Below, piece after piece: positions 36,523 through 47,679 of a DNA stretch of 64,000 bases. Every line of letters starts with the position of its first letter. Position 1 is the first letter of the stretch. This DNA comes from Brachionus rotundiformis (lineage: Eukaryota > Rotifera > Eurotatoria > Ploima > Brachionidae), in assembly GCA_016802295.1 (NCBI GenBank), contig JAESIW010000180.1, forward strand, positions 2,226,039 through 2,290,038, in the 5' to 3' direction. Below the pieces are notes generated by a model. The model did no database searches and had not been told where the DNA came from. It worked only from the letters and a program-made list of their open reading frames with translations. The position numbers were made by a program, and so were the translations under genes.

Positions 36523-38220
36523 ATTTATTCGCCGAAGTCTAAACCATATCAGACAACAACATCATCGCTCTGATTTTAAATTACTTATACCTTTTTTTGG
36601 TGAAAAAGTTCATGCTTTTACGAAAAAAAAATAAAAAATCCACAAAAAAAATTTTTTTTTATCTTTTCTTCCAAGTGTTTTTGCCATGACATGGATAGAT
36701 AATTTTAGTTTATTCTAAAATTGGATTCCTCAAGTAGAAAGTCTATGATTGATCCTCAAATTTAATCTAAAATTAAAATTTTAATCACAAATAAAAATAT
36801 TTTATCTAAATGCTTAATAAAGATAAATCAATATTGAATACTATTTAAAGATAATTTTCGCTGTGTGCTTTTTAACGTTATCTTAAATTTATTATCATAT
36901 AAAGTCATTTAGTTAAATGGCTAACTGTTATCTTAAGCAAAAATGGTATAAATCTGGAAAGAAATTTTAATAATTTAAGCCAGTTTACAATGACAAGTGA
37001 TGATCAAGACTCAGACAATACATTTTATTCCAGTGTTATGCAAAACCAGCCAGCTGTAAATTCAAAAAAAATCAATATTGGAATTTAACCAAGGAATATT
37101 CGATTCTTTTATTTTTGAGCATTTTTTAAGTTAAGTAATATTATTCAAATATAAGAAAAAAATGATATTCTGTTTTTTATTTTTATATTTGAATTCGAGT
37201 TAAGTGAGAATACAAACTTTAGCTTTAAATTATCAACTTTATCATTATATTCATGATAATAGCTTGTCAAAGATTAAAAGTTGTATAACCTCGAAATTCG
37301 ATAAGTTTTATCATGATTTTTGATTAGGTCTGTGAATGAACATAGTTTATTAAAGCTATTTAAAAGAAAAAAAACTCTACTGACGCGCAGGGACCTGCTC
37401 AAAACAAAACTAGATTCAGTATCTAAAATTCAAGGCCACTTTTCAAAAGATATCCTAATCTTGAGCAAAAATTATCTCTTTAAAAACAATCTCTTATCTT
37501 AAATAATTTTTCGCAATAATTGGTAATTTCGCAGTTAAGTTAATGTGGTAAAATTAATTTTTTTCTTTTTATGACGATTGTAAAGTATGTTTTTAAGTTA
37601 AAACAGAAATTGAGAATTTAGATATTTTTTTAATTTATCTAGTTAAATTTTAAGAAAAAAAGATAGGATTGGCTTGGAATTCATTGCATTTTTAAAAAAA
37701 CTAGACTTTGGGAAAAGATTAGATTTTGATTCTTCTACTTTAACCTTTTTATCAGTTTGTTGATAAATTACTAAGATATTTGATTCTAAAATTTATTCTT
37801 CAAAATTAAATGACCCATCATAGTTGTTTAAAATTTAAATTTGAACAATTCAAATGATAAAGCTCAAAATTGAGTAGGTTATAAAAAGCGATGCAAATTT
37901 AGTAAAATTTATTATCATTACCTTTAAACTTTTTATAAATTGTCCATTTATGGCTGTTATTTAGTTCTAAGTCAAAGTAGAACTAGTTTTTTTTAGGCAA
38001 GATTGTTTAATTTATTTCGTTTATATATTCTTGAGAACTTTGTCAAATATTAATTTTTCCAAAACGCCTCTTATCGCATTTTTATAATACTTTTGATTAT
38101 CACCTATTTTGATATATTTGAGAAATATATCTATGTTATTTTAAGATGAGTATAAAAACAATTTTTTTTGACTATTTTAATAAATCAGATAATCAAATCT
38201 TTAGAATAAAATAAAATAAA
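36523..38220. other. Intergenic region with a possible small unrecognised gene
   Basis: Mostly AT-rich. A plus-strand ATG at 36990 opens 'MTSDDQDSDNTFYSSVMQNQPA' then GTAAAT, and 37326-37502 (after TTGATTAG) encodes a Lys/Leu-rich helical stretch 'NEHSLLKLFKRKKTLLTRRD' and more before TAA. The two could be exons of one small protein, but a direct join of the two does not keep the frame, so another exon or splice site would be needed. I do not recognise it. Confidence 0.35.
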
Positions 38221-40898
38221 ATGAATAGAATAATTCTAAATAAAGCTACGTCAAGTTCTTTAAAATTTCATAGGAAATTTTCTTTTACAAGTAAATATTT
38301 TAATTAAATTTTCAAATAAATAATAAAAATTAACTTTTATTTTATAAAGATTCGCTGCTCAAGGCATACAGTAATAGAAATGAATTGAAAGATTGTAAAA
38401 AAGTGGTTGTCAAACTTGGAAGCGCTGTCATAACTAGAGATGATCAATCGGGGATCGCTTTGGGTAGACTTGCTTCTATTGTAGAGCAGGTCAGCTTTTG
38501 TTCATAAACGAAATAAAACAGAATCTTTTAGTTAAATTCATTAAGGTTTCTGAATTACAAAACTCAGGTAAACAAGTTCTTATGGTCACAAGTGGTGCTG
38601 TTGCTATCGGTAGGCAAAAGGTGAACAATGAATTGATGCTTAAATCATTGAAAGAAAACAATGGAAAAACTAACCAAACTTTGGAAAAAGTATTTTCGAT
38701 TTTTGTGATTGATTTTTGAATTGAAAATTTTATTTTTAGTCTGCGTTGGACAAAAAAGCATGTGCGGCCACTGGCCAAAATGGATTGATGTCTTTGTACA
38801 CATCTCTTTTTTCCCAATATGGCGTAGAAATAGCTCAAGTATATTTTAATTAATTTTTCCTTTTGATCTTTAATTATTTCCAAAATATTTAGGTATTGGT
38901 AACTAAAGCTGATTTTCAGAGCGAGCATACTCTAAAGCATCTTGAGTCTACACTTAATTATCTCATGGAAGCTAAAATAGTTCCAATTTTGAACACTAAC
39001 GATGCTATTGGATACCCACCAGAACTGACAAAAGATTTAAATGGCGCACTCAATATAAATGATAATGATAGTTTGTCTGCGCATTTAGCATCTATGTTGA
39101 AGTCCGATCTTCTATTACTTATGTCAGATGTAAACGGGGTCTACAATTGTCCACCAAGTGAAGCAGGTTCAAGGCTGATGGAAACTTTCTGCCCTGCGAA
39201 TGATAAAAGTATTGTTAATTTTGGTCAGAAATCAAATGTTGGCACTGGAGGCATGGAATCTAAAATTACAGCAGCTGAATATGCTTTAAAAAATGATTGC
39301 TCTGTCATTATTTGTAATGGAAAGCAACAAAATGCGATCGTAGATTCAATTAAAGGTAAAAAAGTTGGTACATTTTTTACCAATGATGCCATCCCATCGA
39401 TGGCAAGTGTGGAAAATTTAGCAATTAGTGCTAGAAATGGAGGTAGGACATTGCAAACTTTACCAGCTGATAAAAGAAGCAAGATAATAAGAGACTATGC
39501 CCAGTTATTGTTGGCTAATTCGAGACAAATTTATGAAGCAAATACCTTAGATATCGAATTGGCCAAAAAGAATAGTAATTTTTATTTTGTTGTCATATGA
39601 TGGTCAAGTAAAACTTTTTATTAAAGACTTGAGTCAAGTTTTGTTATCACGTCTATTGTTAAATGAAAAAAAATTAATAACTCTGGCTGATGGAATGCAA
39701 CAGATAGCAGCCAATACTAACATTTTGGGAAAAGTGCTTAAAAGTGTCCAACTTGCAGATGAGTTGATTTTGAAACAAGTTACCGTACCAATTGGAGTCC
39801 TTCTAGTTATTTTTGAATCAAGACCAGATAGTTTACCTCAAGTAAGATTCATATTTGTGTGGTAATTTTTCCTAACATGTCTCAAAAGATATGCTCACTT
39901 TGCATCGCATCTGGAAATGGACTACTTCTCAAAGGAGGCTCCGAGGCCTTGAATACTAATAGAGTTTTGCACAAATTGGTTCAAGATGCTCTAGAACAAT
40001 ATGTACCTCGCGAAACAATTTCATTATTGAACACCAGAGGAGAAATTAATGATCTTCTCCAATTAGATTCCAAATATATTGATTTAATTATTCCAAGAGG
40101 CTCGAACGAATTGGTGCAAAACATTCAGAAGAATAGCAAGTCCATTCCTGTTTTAGGTCATGCTGAAGGCATATGCCATGTCTATGTGGATAAGGATTGC
40201 GATCCCGAGACTGCTCTAAAAGTTGGTAAGCTATAGAAATTAATGTGTCAAATTTAAAATATTAATTTTATCAATTTTAAAAGTAAAAGATTCAAAATGT
40301 GATTATCCTTCGGCTTGTAATGCTATGGAAACTTTGTTGATACATAAAGACTTGATCAATACTCAATTCTTCGAGTCTGTTATAAATTTGTTTAAATCAG
40401 AAAATGTCAAGCTTTATTCTGGACCAAATCTTCAAAAATATACCAATGAGCTTCCACCAGCTTTGAGACTAAATCACGAGTATTCTGACTTGGAGTTAAC
40501 AATTGAAGCAGCCGATGATGTAACTTCAGCTGTGGAGCACATCAATAAATTTGGAAGTAATCATACTGAAAGTGTAATTACAAGAAATGGTAAAAAAGAT
40601 TATTTCCCAAATAATATTAATTTTTCTTTATATTATATTTTAAGATGAAGTAGCAGAGTATTTTTTGAAGCATGTAGACAGTGCATGCGTTTTCTTGAAT
40701 ACAAGTACTAGAATGGCTGATGGGTACAGATTTGGTCTTGGAGCCGAAGTTGGAATCAGCACCGGAAGATTGCATGCACGCGGTCCTGTTGGAGTCGAAG
40801 GTCTTTTGACTACCAAATGGCTTATTAATGGAAACGCTCACACAGCTAGTGATTTTTCCTCAGGAAAGAAGAAATTTTTGCACAAAATTTTAAATTAA
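38221..40898 (+). CDS. ALDH18A1: Delta-1-pyrroline-5-carboxylate synthase (P5CS)
   Basis: Bifunctional mitochondrial enzyme that turns glutamate into P5C, the precursor of proline and ornithine: glutamate 5-kinase followed by gamma-glutamyl phosphate reductase. Nine exons: 38221-38290, 38350-38489, 38546-38689, 38740-38838, 38893-39574, 39627-39841, 39889-40225, 40290-40589 and 40645-40898. They join in phase to 746 residues (human 795). The N-terminus (MNRIILNKATSSSLKFHRKF) looks like a mitochondrial presequence. Kinase landmarks are VVVKLGSAV, MVTSGAVAIG, ILNTNDAI and FGQKSNVGTGGMESKI. Reductase landmarks are PADKRSKIIRDYA, VTVPIGVLLVIFESRPD, SGNGLLLKGG, VLGHAEGICHVYVD with the predicted catalytic Cys, and a RMADGYRFGLGAEVGIST region near the C-terminus. 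Both halves look intact. Confidence 0.95.
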
Positions 40899-41879
40899 AA
40901 AATTAGGTTTATTTCCGCTTCAGGATTATTGTATAAGTGTTTTTTAGTATTTTTTTTTATTTCTAAACTAAATGTTATCAAAATTATTTTTCTTAATAAA
41001 ATTTTGGTAATCGAAAAATGTTTTTAATTTGATGAAATTTTTAATAATTTCGAGTAATTGAAATTTTAGTATTGAAATTTTTTTAAGATAATTTTTTTAT
41101 TTTTAGTAATTAGAATTTGTTCGACTTAATGTATATGTATTTATCAAATAGAGTTTGTTTGATTATTTTAGGGTTTCAAGTCCAATAAATAAAAAAAAAA
41201 TTTATTTTTGATAAATAAGAATATTTTCACAATATAACATCAAAACTTAGATAAAAAAATCGAGATTTTTTTTCGTCGTTTTATTACATGAAAAAAGCAC
41301 AGATTTTTATGATCATTTTTTGATTAATTTTCAAAAGCTATTTAATTTGTTTTTATTCAAATTATATACCAAAATTTTAGATGTAAAATAGTACTTTAAA
41401 GATGTTTAATATTAAAATCTAACTTTAAAGAAACTCTTTTATTGATAAGGCTTATTAACAATTTAACAAAATATTCTTATCTTAAAAGAGACTGACTGCA
41501 GATCTTTTGGTTCACCAATTTATATTTGAATTAATATTAAAATATCAGTAAAATCAGATTTTAAAAGACTAGTTTGTATTTCAAACTGATTTTATAATTA
41601 TCTAAATGCATTGACTAACAATATTTTGAAATTTGGAAGAAATTGATTTTGATGAAATATTAGGTTATACTTCGTATAAAGATACGTATGAATGCTTATT
41701 TATCTCAGTAATTATATTATATAATAAACTTCAGTATCAGCCTTATTAACTCTTAACAGTTTTCAATTTTGAAAACTTAAAAAAAACTTAATAAATAAAA
41801 TTATAGGTACAATTAGAAATTATATCATTTAAAGCAAATGAGTTTTAAACAATTTGACAAGAAATGGAAATTTAAAGTA

Positions 41880-42445
41880 TAAGGCTTTTTATTTATTATT
41901 TATCTAGATTTTTCATTGCATCACTAATTCTACTGATATTATAAATTATTTTTCTAAATTTTCCTAACAAGCATTATTGATGTTTAATTTTCTAATTAAT
42001 TGTAAATTCTCGATGTTTGTAAATTCAAAATGAGCCAATTTTGGATGGTTATTGGAAAGAAACAATCGATTATTTGAATTTAAAGCAAAAAATAGTAAAT
42101 AGCTGAAGGTGTAATAAAATGAATCTTTGCTTGTTTTGATTGCTATCAAAGCCTATGCATGTAAAAATATACCAACAATTGTAATTAGCCAGAAGCTTGC
42201 AGTTATTCCAAATTTTTTTCTATTTAGTAATAGGTCAAAAGCTGGAACCAAGTAGGCCAAATCTTAGAATGTAATACAAAATCATTAATCTTTTAATTTT
42301 TTAAATTTTCAAATTCAGATAAATCAGAATTTTAATATTAAACTTAAATGTTAAATAAAATTAGAATTTCCCACATGTTTGTTGTAAAAATATAATAATT
42401 AAGTTAAATTTATAATTTTAAGTGATTAAAAATTAACACACTGAA
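41880..42445 (+). repeat. Dispersed repeat, copy 2 (most complete)
   Basis: About 565 bp, matching copy 1 (10434-10800) at both ends and copy 3 (47680-48896, inverted) over almost its whole length. Matched segments include TTTATCTAGATTTTTCATTGC, AGCATTATTGATGTTTAATT, ATTTTGGATGGTTATTGGAAA, GGAACCAAGTAGG, TTAGAATGTAATAC and AAGTGATTAAAAATTAACA. No frame longer than about 60 codons, no clear terminal inverted repeats or poly-A tail. Likely a non-autonomous mobile element or its relic. Confidence 0.8.
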
Positions 42446-43406
42446 ACTAGTCCCTGACTCTGCTATATTAAAATATCTCTATTTTTGAATAAAATATTAT
42501 TAAATAAAATATTATTTAAAAAATTAGAAAGACCAAGCTGTTCTTTATATAAAAAAAAACAACTCTTAAAATAAGGAAAGATGTTTGGCATAGGAAATAC
42601 CCTTGTTTGATTAGTATGCATTGACTTTCAATTGAGAACATTTTACGACTGGCTTCATGCATGTGATGTCAGAATAATAAAATTATAAACAGGAAAATAA
42701 AAAATAAAATAAATTGATTAGGAACTCTCGACTGAGTTCAACGATAGCATAATTTTGAACAACGTGATCCAGCGACAAAATCGACATATCTTTTAGTTAA
42801 AAATTGGATTATATTAAACATCTTCTTTTATCGATGAGAACCACATGCTAGCAGCTTATCCAAGTTCAGGTATTAGAATGTTAATTTGTAATGGAAAGGA
42901 TCATATTTTGAAAATTTGTGGTTCAAATACCAAGTAGTAAAATATAGTAAAATAAAAAAGTCTTAAGGACCAAAAGCTGATTGTGATCAGAAATTCGATG
43001 CTTTTAGAGCATTTGTATAACATTTATGTCTGATTTCATTGTTTCTTCAATTTTAATTCAATTAAGTTTATATTTTTTTTTATTTAAAGTAACAATTTCT
43101 AAACTGAAATAATTATTTAAACATAAATAAAAATTGTCATCAAATGTTAATTCTATTAACAGAAAATGAATTTATTCTAAAATCTAAACTTAATAGAAAA
43201 ACTTTTCATTTTTTTCTTATATTAAAAAAGGGTTTCGGGTTACCCTAACCACAACAAGAGAAACTTGTCTGTATTTCAATCAAAAATTATCCTTTATTCG
43301 GATTATTTTATGTTAAAAAGAAAATTCATGAATCATGTCTAATGTAAAACATCCATTATTCTTATAAATTGAAGATAAAAAAAGCCTAATTTTTCTTTTA
43401 TTTGAG

Positions 43407-43890
43407 TCACTTTTTTGTAAAGGGATATCTTATTTTTGAGGAAATACGATAATTCGAATAAATGATTATTTTTGATTGTAATAAAACCAATGCTTTTTTG
43501 CCATTTGAAGCATATGTTGGTTCTATCAGATTCTCAATATTCTTTAAATTATATTTCAAATTTCTTGAGTCATTTTTCTTTAAATTCACAATCAAATTTT
43601 CAGGTGAATTATTAGAAAGAGTGTTTTATAAGCAAAAGATAACATCGTCTCCAGTATTCTTTGCTGAAAAGCATATAAAACCATACTTTTCTAAAAATTT
43701 GTTGATATCAGTATTTTGCTTTCGAACAAAATTTTTCCTAGTGAAATATTTATTAAAACAGGAATTGAAAATTGTCATTTTTACGACGCAGATAGATAAT
43801 TTTTTATTAAACTATTATTTTGAAAAACCAATATCAACTATATTAATTGCATTTAATTTTAGAATTTTTTTTTCTTTAAGCTTAACTTTT
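43407..43890 (-). pseudogene. Interrupted protein-like frame, unrecognised
   Basis: One minus-strand frame runs about 160 codons with normal protein-like composition but carries TAA-TAG (about 43813-43818) and TAA (about 43631). Readable parts include 'KLNAINIVDIGFSK', 'NKKLSICVVKMTIFNSCFNK', 'KFLEKYGFICFSAKNTGDD' and 'NLIEPTYASNGKKALVLLQS'. The plus-strand frame over the same DNA is Phe/Ile-rich, as expected for the antisense of a Lys/Asn-rich gene. It could be a decayed gene or a gene whose introns I have not placed. No family recognised. Confidence 0.35.
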
Positions 43891-44129
43891 TAGAAAAAAT
43901 AAAAAATTCCACTAAAATATTTATTGAAAAAAAATTGTATTTTTTTTAGTTTTTTTTTCGTAAAGTTTTATGTGTGATGATCTTAATTGCTTTTGGTTTA
44001 AAAAAATAGAAATAAAACAATGAAAAGAAAAACTTAAAAAATAGTTAAAACAAAACGAAATAAATTTCATTTCGAGGTCCAACCGGTTATGAAAACAACA
44101 ATCGGCTGATGAATTAAGAAAATTTACTC

Positions 44130-46938
44130 TTATTGCTCATCATTGGAATCCCCAAACATTTCCTCTGCATCTTCAACATCAACGGCCAAATTAGAAAATT
44201 TATTAGTAAAATCAATATTAGCTTTTTTGTTAACACTAGGCTCGGCCGTTATCAAATCATTCCTAAACGGTTTCACCGGTCTATTTTCCGCAAACCTTTC
44301 TCCTCTCGGATTTTTATTCCTTCAGAACAGAGAGAAAATTTGTTTAAAATAAAATTTCTATTAGGCACTTATTCTTACATGGTTTTAACTCGGTCTGGAT
44401 AACGTTTGTCTTTATTGTCCCTATTATTGAAATTATCTCTAGGCGCTCTGTCCTTGTTTTGGAATTCTGTGCGCTTTGGCGGATATGACCGGCGTTGATC
44501 ATCGCTAGGTGGCCGGGCATATTTTTGCGAGTTAAACGACTCTGAGCCCTCTTTATTAAACAAATCCATAGCAGCTGATTTTGTTTTCCACGCACTTTCT
44601 TTTGAAAGCTCGGCTTCTGGTTTTTTTTGGAACCTTTGTTGAGGAGAAACATTCAATCCTGAACGATTTTTAATACTATTATTATTGTCGTCATTTTTAT
44701 TTGTTTTTGGTTTACCTCCAACTACATGAACTTGAAAAAAGGAATAGACTAGAAAATTTTAAATCACCTAAACTTACAATCTTGTTCGTCTTGACCTCCT
44801 GTTTCTTGCCTTTAATTTAAAATAAAATAAATTTTTTTCAAAAATAAAGTTTTATTTGACTACTCTTGGCCTTCTTCTCTGTCGCGTCTTTCCTTTTCTA
44901 GGCGTTCTGCTTCGAGTTTGTCCCTTTTTAGCTTTTCTTCAATTTCTCTTTCACGCGCAGCTGTATTGACTGGTTTTGCTGAGCCAAAGATAGACGAGCT
45001 TTTCTCGCTAAGTTCATCGGCTTTGTTTTCAGAAGTTGACTTGGTTCTTGGCGCTAGATTCAGCTTTGGTCTTTCGGTCATAGATGCAGTGGGCGTTGAA
45101 GTGGCCGAAGAAGTTGACTGAGTATCGGCTTCGGTGTTCTCATAGCGATTTGATTTGTAGCCGGAGTGTTGCCTTCGTTGATAGCCTTGATTGTAGTGCT
45201 CTCGTTGATGGTATCCGCCTTGTTGGTGACCACCTCGTCTTTGTTGGCCATAGCCGCGTCTTTGATTCTCGCCAAATGAGCGCGAAGAGTGGCTGTCCTC
45301 TTCTGTGTTATGTCGGCGCCAGTCGGACTCATCACTTCTCAAATCGTGCTCGCGATGTTTTTGTTGCCTATGGTTACTTTCCAATTGAATTCTCAATGGC
45401 CTATTCAGAAGTGTAGTGCCATTTTTTTTCAATGCTTCAATAAGTGATTCCCTATCGATAAAATCGAGGAATCCATGGCCTCTGAGTGTTCCTCGTTCGT
45501 CTGTAGACACTCTAAAGTTCAATATTCCAGGAAGTAAACTACGAACTTTTTCCTCATTAGCTTCAAAACTTATGTTGCTTATGTGAGCTGTAAAAGGCGG
45601 TCGATCTGGCACTTGAGTTAAGTCAATGTCTGGCTCGGCGTACGCCTTTGTGGTTGTGGGAAGTTGAGATCTGTCAAAATTGAAGTCAGCTGGTTTGACT
45701 TTTATTTAAGAAAATATGTTATTAAAAGTTTTATTATTCAAAAATAAAATAAACTACTAATAAAAATTTTTGCCTTTAAATTAATTTTTTAGTTTATTTA
45801 CTTTTATGTTCTTAATACGATAATTATTATTTAATTATTTTACATTATTCGTGTATTTGTTTAGATTATTTAAAATCTGCTTATTTTTAATTCTTATTCT
45901 TTTTGACCTCTTCGATTTCTAATCTTATGCATTCTTAAAATATAAGTTATGCTTTCTATCCGGTGAACTATTTTACCAAATTATCAAATTCAAAATATTA
46001 TTATAGCCTTGTTATTTTTTCTATCTGATGGAGGTTAAGCTCAAAAAGGAAATAAATTATAAAGTGGCAAACAGAAGTCAGTCATTCGTTCAGTCAGGTG
46101 ATTACATTAAAATGCTTCGACCACTAACACCTAATTTACCAAGCAATTCGACCATTTTTTAAAGTATTTTTCTGGTATAAAAAAAGTCTTTATCGCAGTA
46201 ATGAAAGAAAATTGATTTTTTCATTAAGATAGTTAAATAAAATCATAAATCTGATTGATGAAAGTAATTGATCCCTTTACTAACCAAGTAGGATAGAAAT
46301 GAAGGCATCCATTTTGTTTCCAGTACCTTTTAGAGCGACGACTTCAATCTGACACAAAGGTGACTGCATTGGTGGTTCAGTGGTAAAAAGTATGATTTAG
46401 CTTTTACAAAAAGGAAATCGAGCTAACAATTAATTGAATGTTATCTACTGTAAATGACATATCTACTGTTACCTTACATTAGACCTTAACAATGTTCTTC
46501 TTATAAATTTATAAATATAATTGAACCATTTAATTAAATTAAATTTTTAATATTCCTTTTTTATAAGAAAATATGAATATCAATATATACAAATATCATT
46601 TTTCATTTTTAAAAATAAATTTTGGACTCAAAACAAAAATCATGAAATGTTAAATATAAAGTATGTATTTTTTAAAATTAAAGTCAATAGACTTTTTTGA
46701 CCAAAATTGAGGCATGCAAAGATAAAATGGGAAATTTACCTGTGTCGTCTAATTTTTCCATTTCGTCTGCCCAATTAATTGATGATTGAGCTGGAGCAGC
46801 ATCGTTCTTCAACGGGGTCGTCAGATTAAACTCTTGCAAACTCATTACCTTTTGGTTTTTCTTTTTGCCTTGTTCTTTAGATTTAAATCAATTAGTTAAG
46901 AATTTTATTTTTATTCTCTAAGCAGACTTACTCGACAT
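44130..46938 (-). CDS. EIF4B: Eukaryotic translation initiation factor 4B
   Basis: eIF4B stimulates the eIF4A helicase and mRNA recruitment to 40S subunits. Six coding exons, read leftwards: 46938-46932 (7 nt), 46874-46740, 45698-44864, 44809-44778, 44730-44379 and 44319-44130. They join in phase to 516 residues. N-terminus MSKQGKKKNQKVMSLQEFN and SINWADEMEKL match the eIF4B conserved start. The RRM runs from about PPFTAHISNISFEANEEKV (RNP2-like HISNIS) to RGHGFLDF (RNP1-like) and LNRPLRIQLE. Then comes an Arg/Gly/Tyr/Gln-rich stretch in place of the human DRYG repeats, then the diagnostic RPKLNLAPR, SIFGSAKPVNTAAREREIEE and a charged helix. The last exon ends FTNKFSNLAVDVEDAEE. The first large intron (about 1 kb) holds a tRNA-Gly-like fragment on the opposite strand. 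Confidence 0.93.
45699..46739 (-). other. Large intron of the eIF4B gene
   Basis: About 1 kb, far longer than the gene's other introns (60-120 bp except the others noted). It is AT-rich apart from a GC-richer patch at 46290-46400 containing the tRNA-like fragment. Confidence 0.7.
46349..46385 (+). repeat. tRNA-Gly-like fragment
   Basis: GCATTGGTGGTTCAGTGGTA at 46366-46385 matches the first 20 nucleotides (acceptor strand and D-arm, including A box) of animal tRNA-Gly(GCC). The anticodon arm and B box are not recognisable after it, so it is not an intact tRNA gene. The 17 bases just before it recur at 28686, suggesting a tRNA-derived SINE or a retroposed tRNA piece. Confidence 0.6.
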
Positions 46939-47679
46939 CTTTTTCAAAATAGAAATATTTTTTTGATTTAATCTAAAATGGTTAATTATATAAAATTAAT
47001 AATCAGCACGAGGTTTTAAGGAAAATTTTTTTTTAATTCAAAAAATAACTTTTGTCTTTTTGATATGGTTCTATTATTTTCAATAGTCTGATTAAATTGC
47101 TCAATTGAATAAAAATAAAATAATTTTAGAATACATGAATACGGCAATTCGTGTTTTTTAACAAAATTTTTCGAAAATTATTTTATTTTTTTCTTTATTA
47201 ATATATTTTTATTGATGTACACGTACTCGAGGAAACAGAAAATAAAATTTTGTGTGATATTTTATGAGAATTTTTCGGATAGAAAATAAAATTGATAAAA
47301 ACATAATTGCAGAAAATAATTTGGTTCGCAGCTTGCTTATTTGTCTAAGATGGATGTCTTGGTTTCATTTTGTCTACACGCGCGCTAAATCATATCTCAT
47401 ATACGTCAAGAAGCTCGATATTGCAATTTTTCCATGGCAAATATTTCGTTTTTTTTCCCTATTTCCAAAAACGTGAATATTTTATCATTTCTTTTCATAG
47501 CGACCATTTATTTGTCTTTGAGATAGTAATTGTTAAACCTGGTCCAAAATTTGTGTCTCGAAATCAAAAACCAAAAAACGCCTAATACTTACGGTGAAAA
47601 TTTCGTCAGTTTGTTATGAAAAAAATTTTTTAACATTCTAATAATTTTATTTACAGATTGAGTCAGGTGAAATTGGCAT

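Larger units (their letters stand above)
40899..44129. other. Gene-poor region with dispersed repeat and a broken coding-like frame
   Basis: AT-rich. It contains repeat copy 2 (41880-42445) and the minus-strand interrupted frame at 43407-43890, both listed separately. Elsewhere (42600-43250) short GC-richer stretches occur, but I find no gene. Confidence 0.5.

Noticed and set aside
43235..43270. GGGTTACCCTAACC, telomere-like
   Set aside because: A single occurrence without tandem repetition.
43462..43893. Plus-strand 143-codon open frame
   Set aside because: It is Phe/Ile/Leu-rich and antisense to a Lys/Asn-rich protein-like minus frame, the pattern expected for a shadow frame.
46366..46450. 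Intact tRNA-Gly gene
   Set aside because: Only the first 20 nucleotides match. No anticodon stem-loop or B box follows and no acceptor complement is found.
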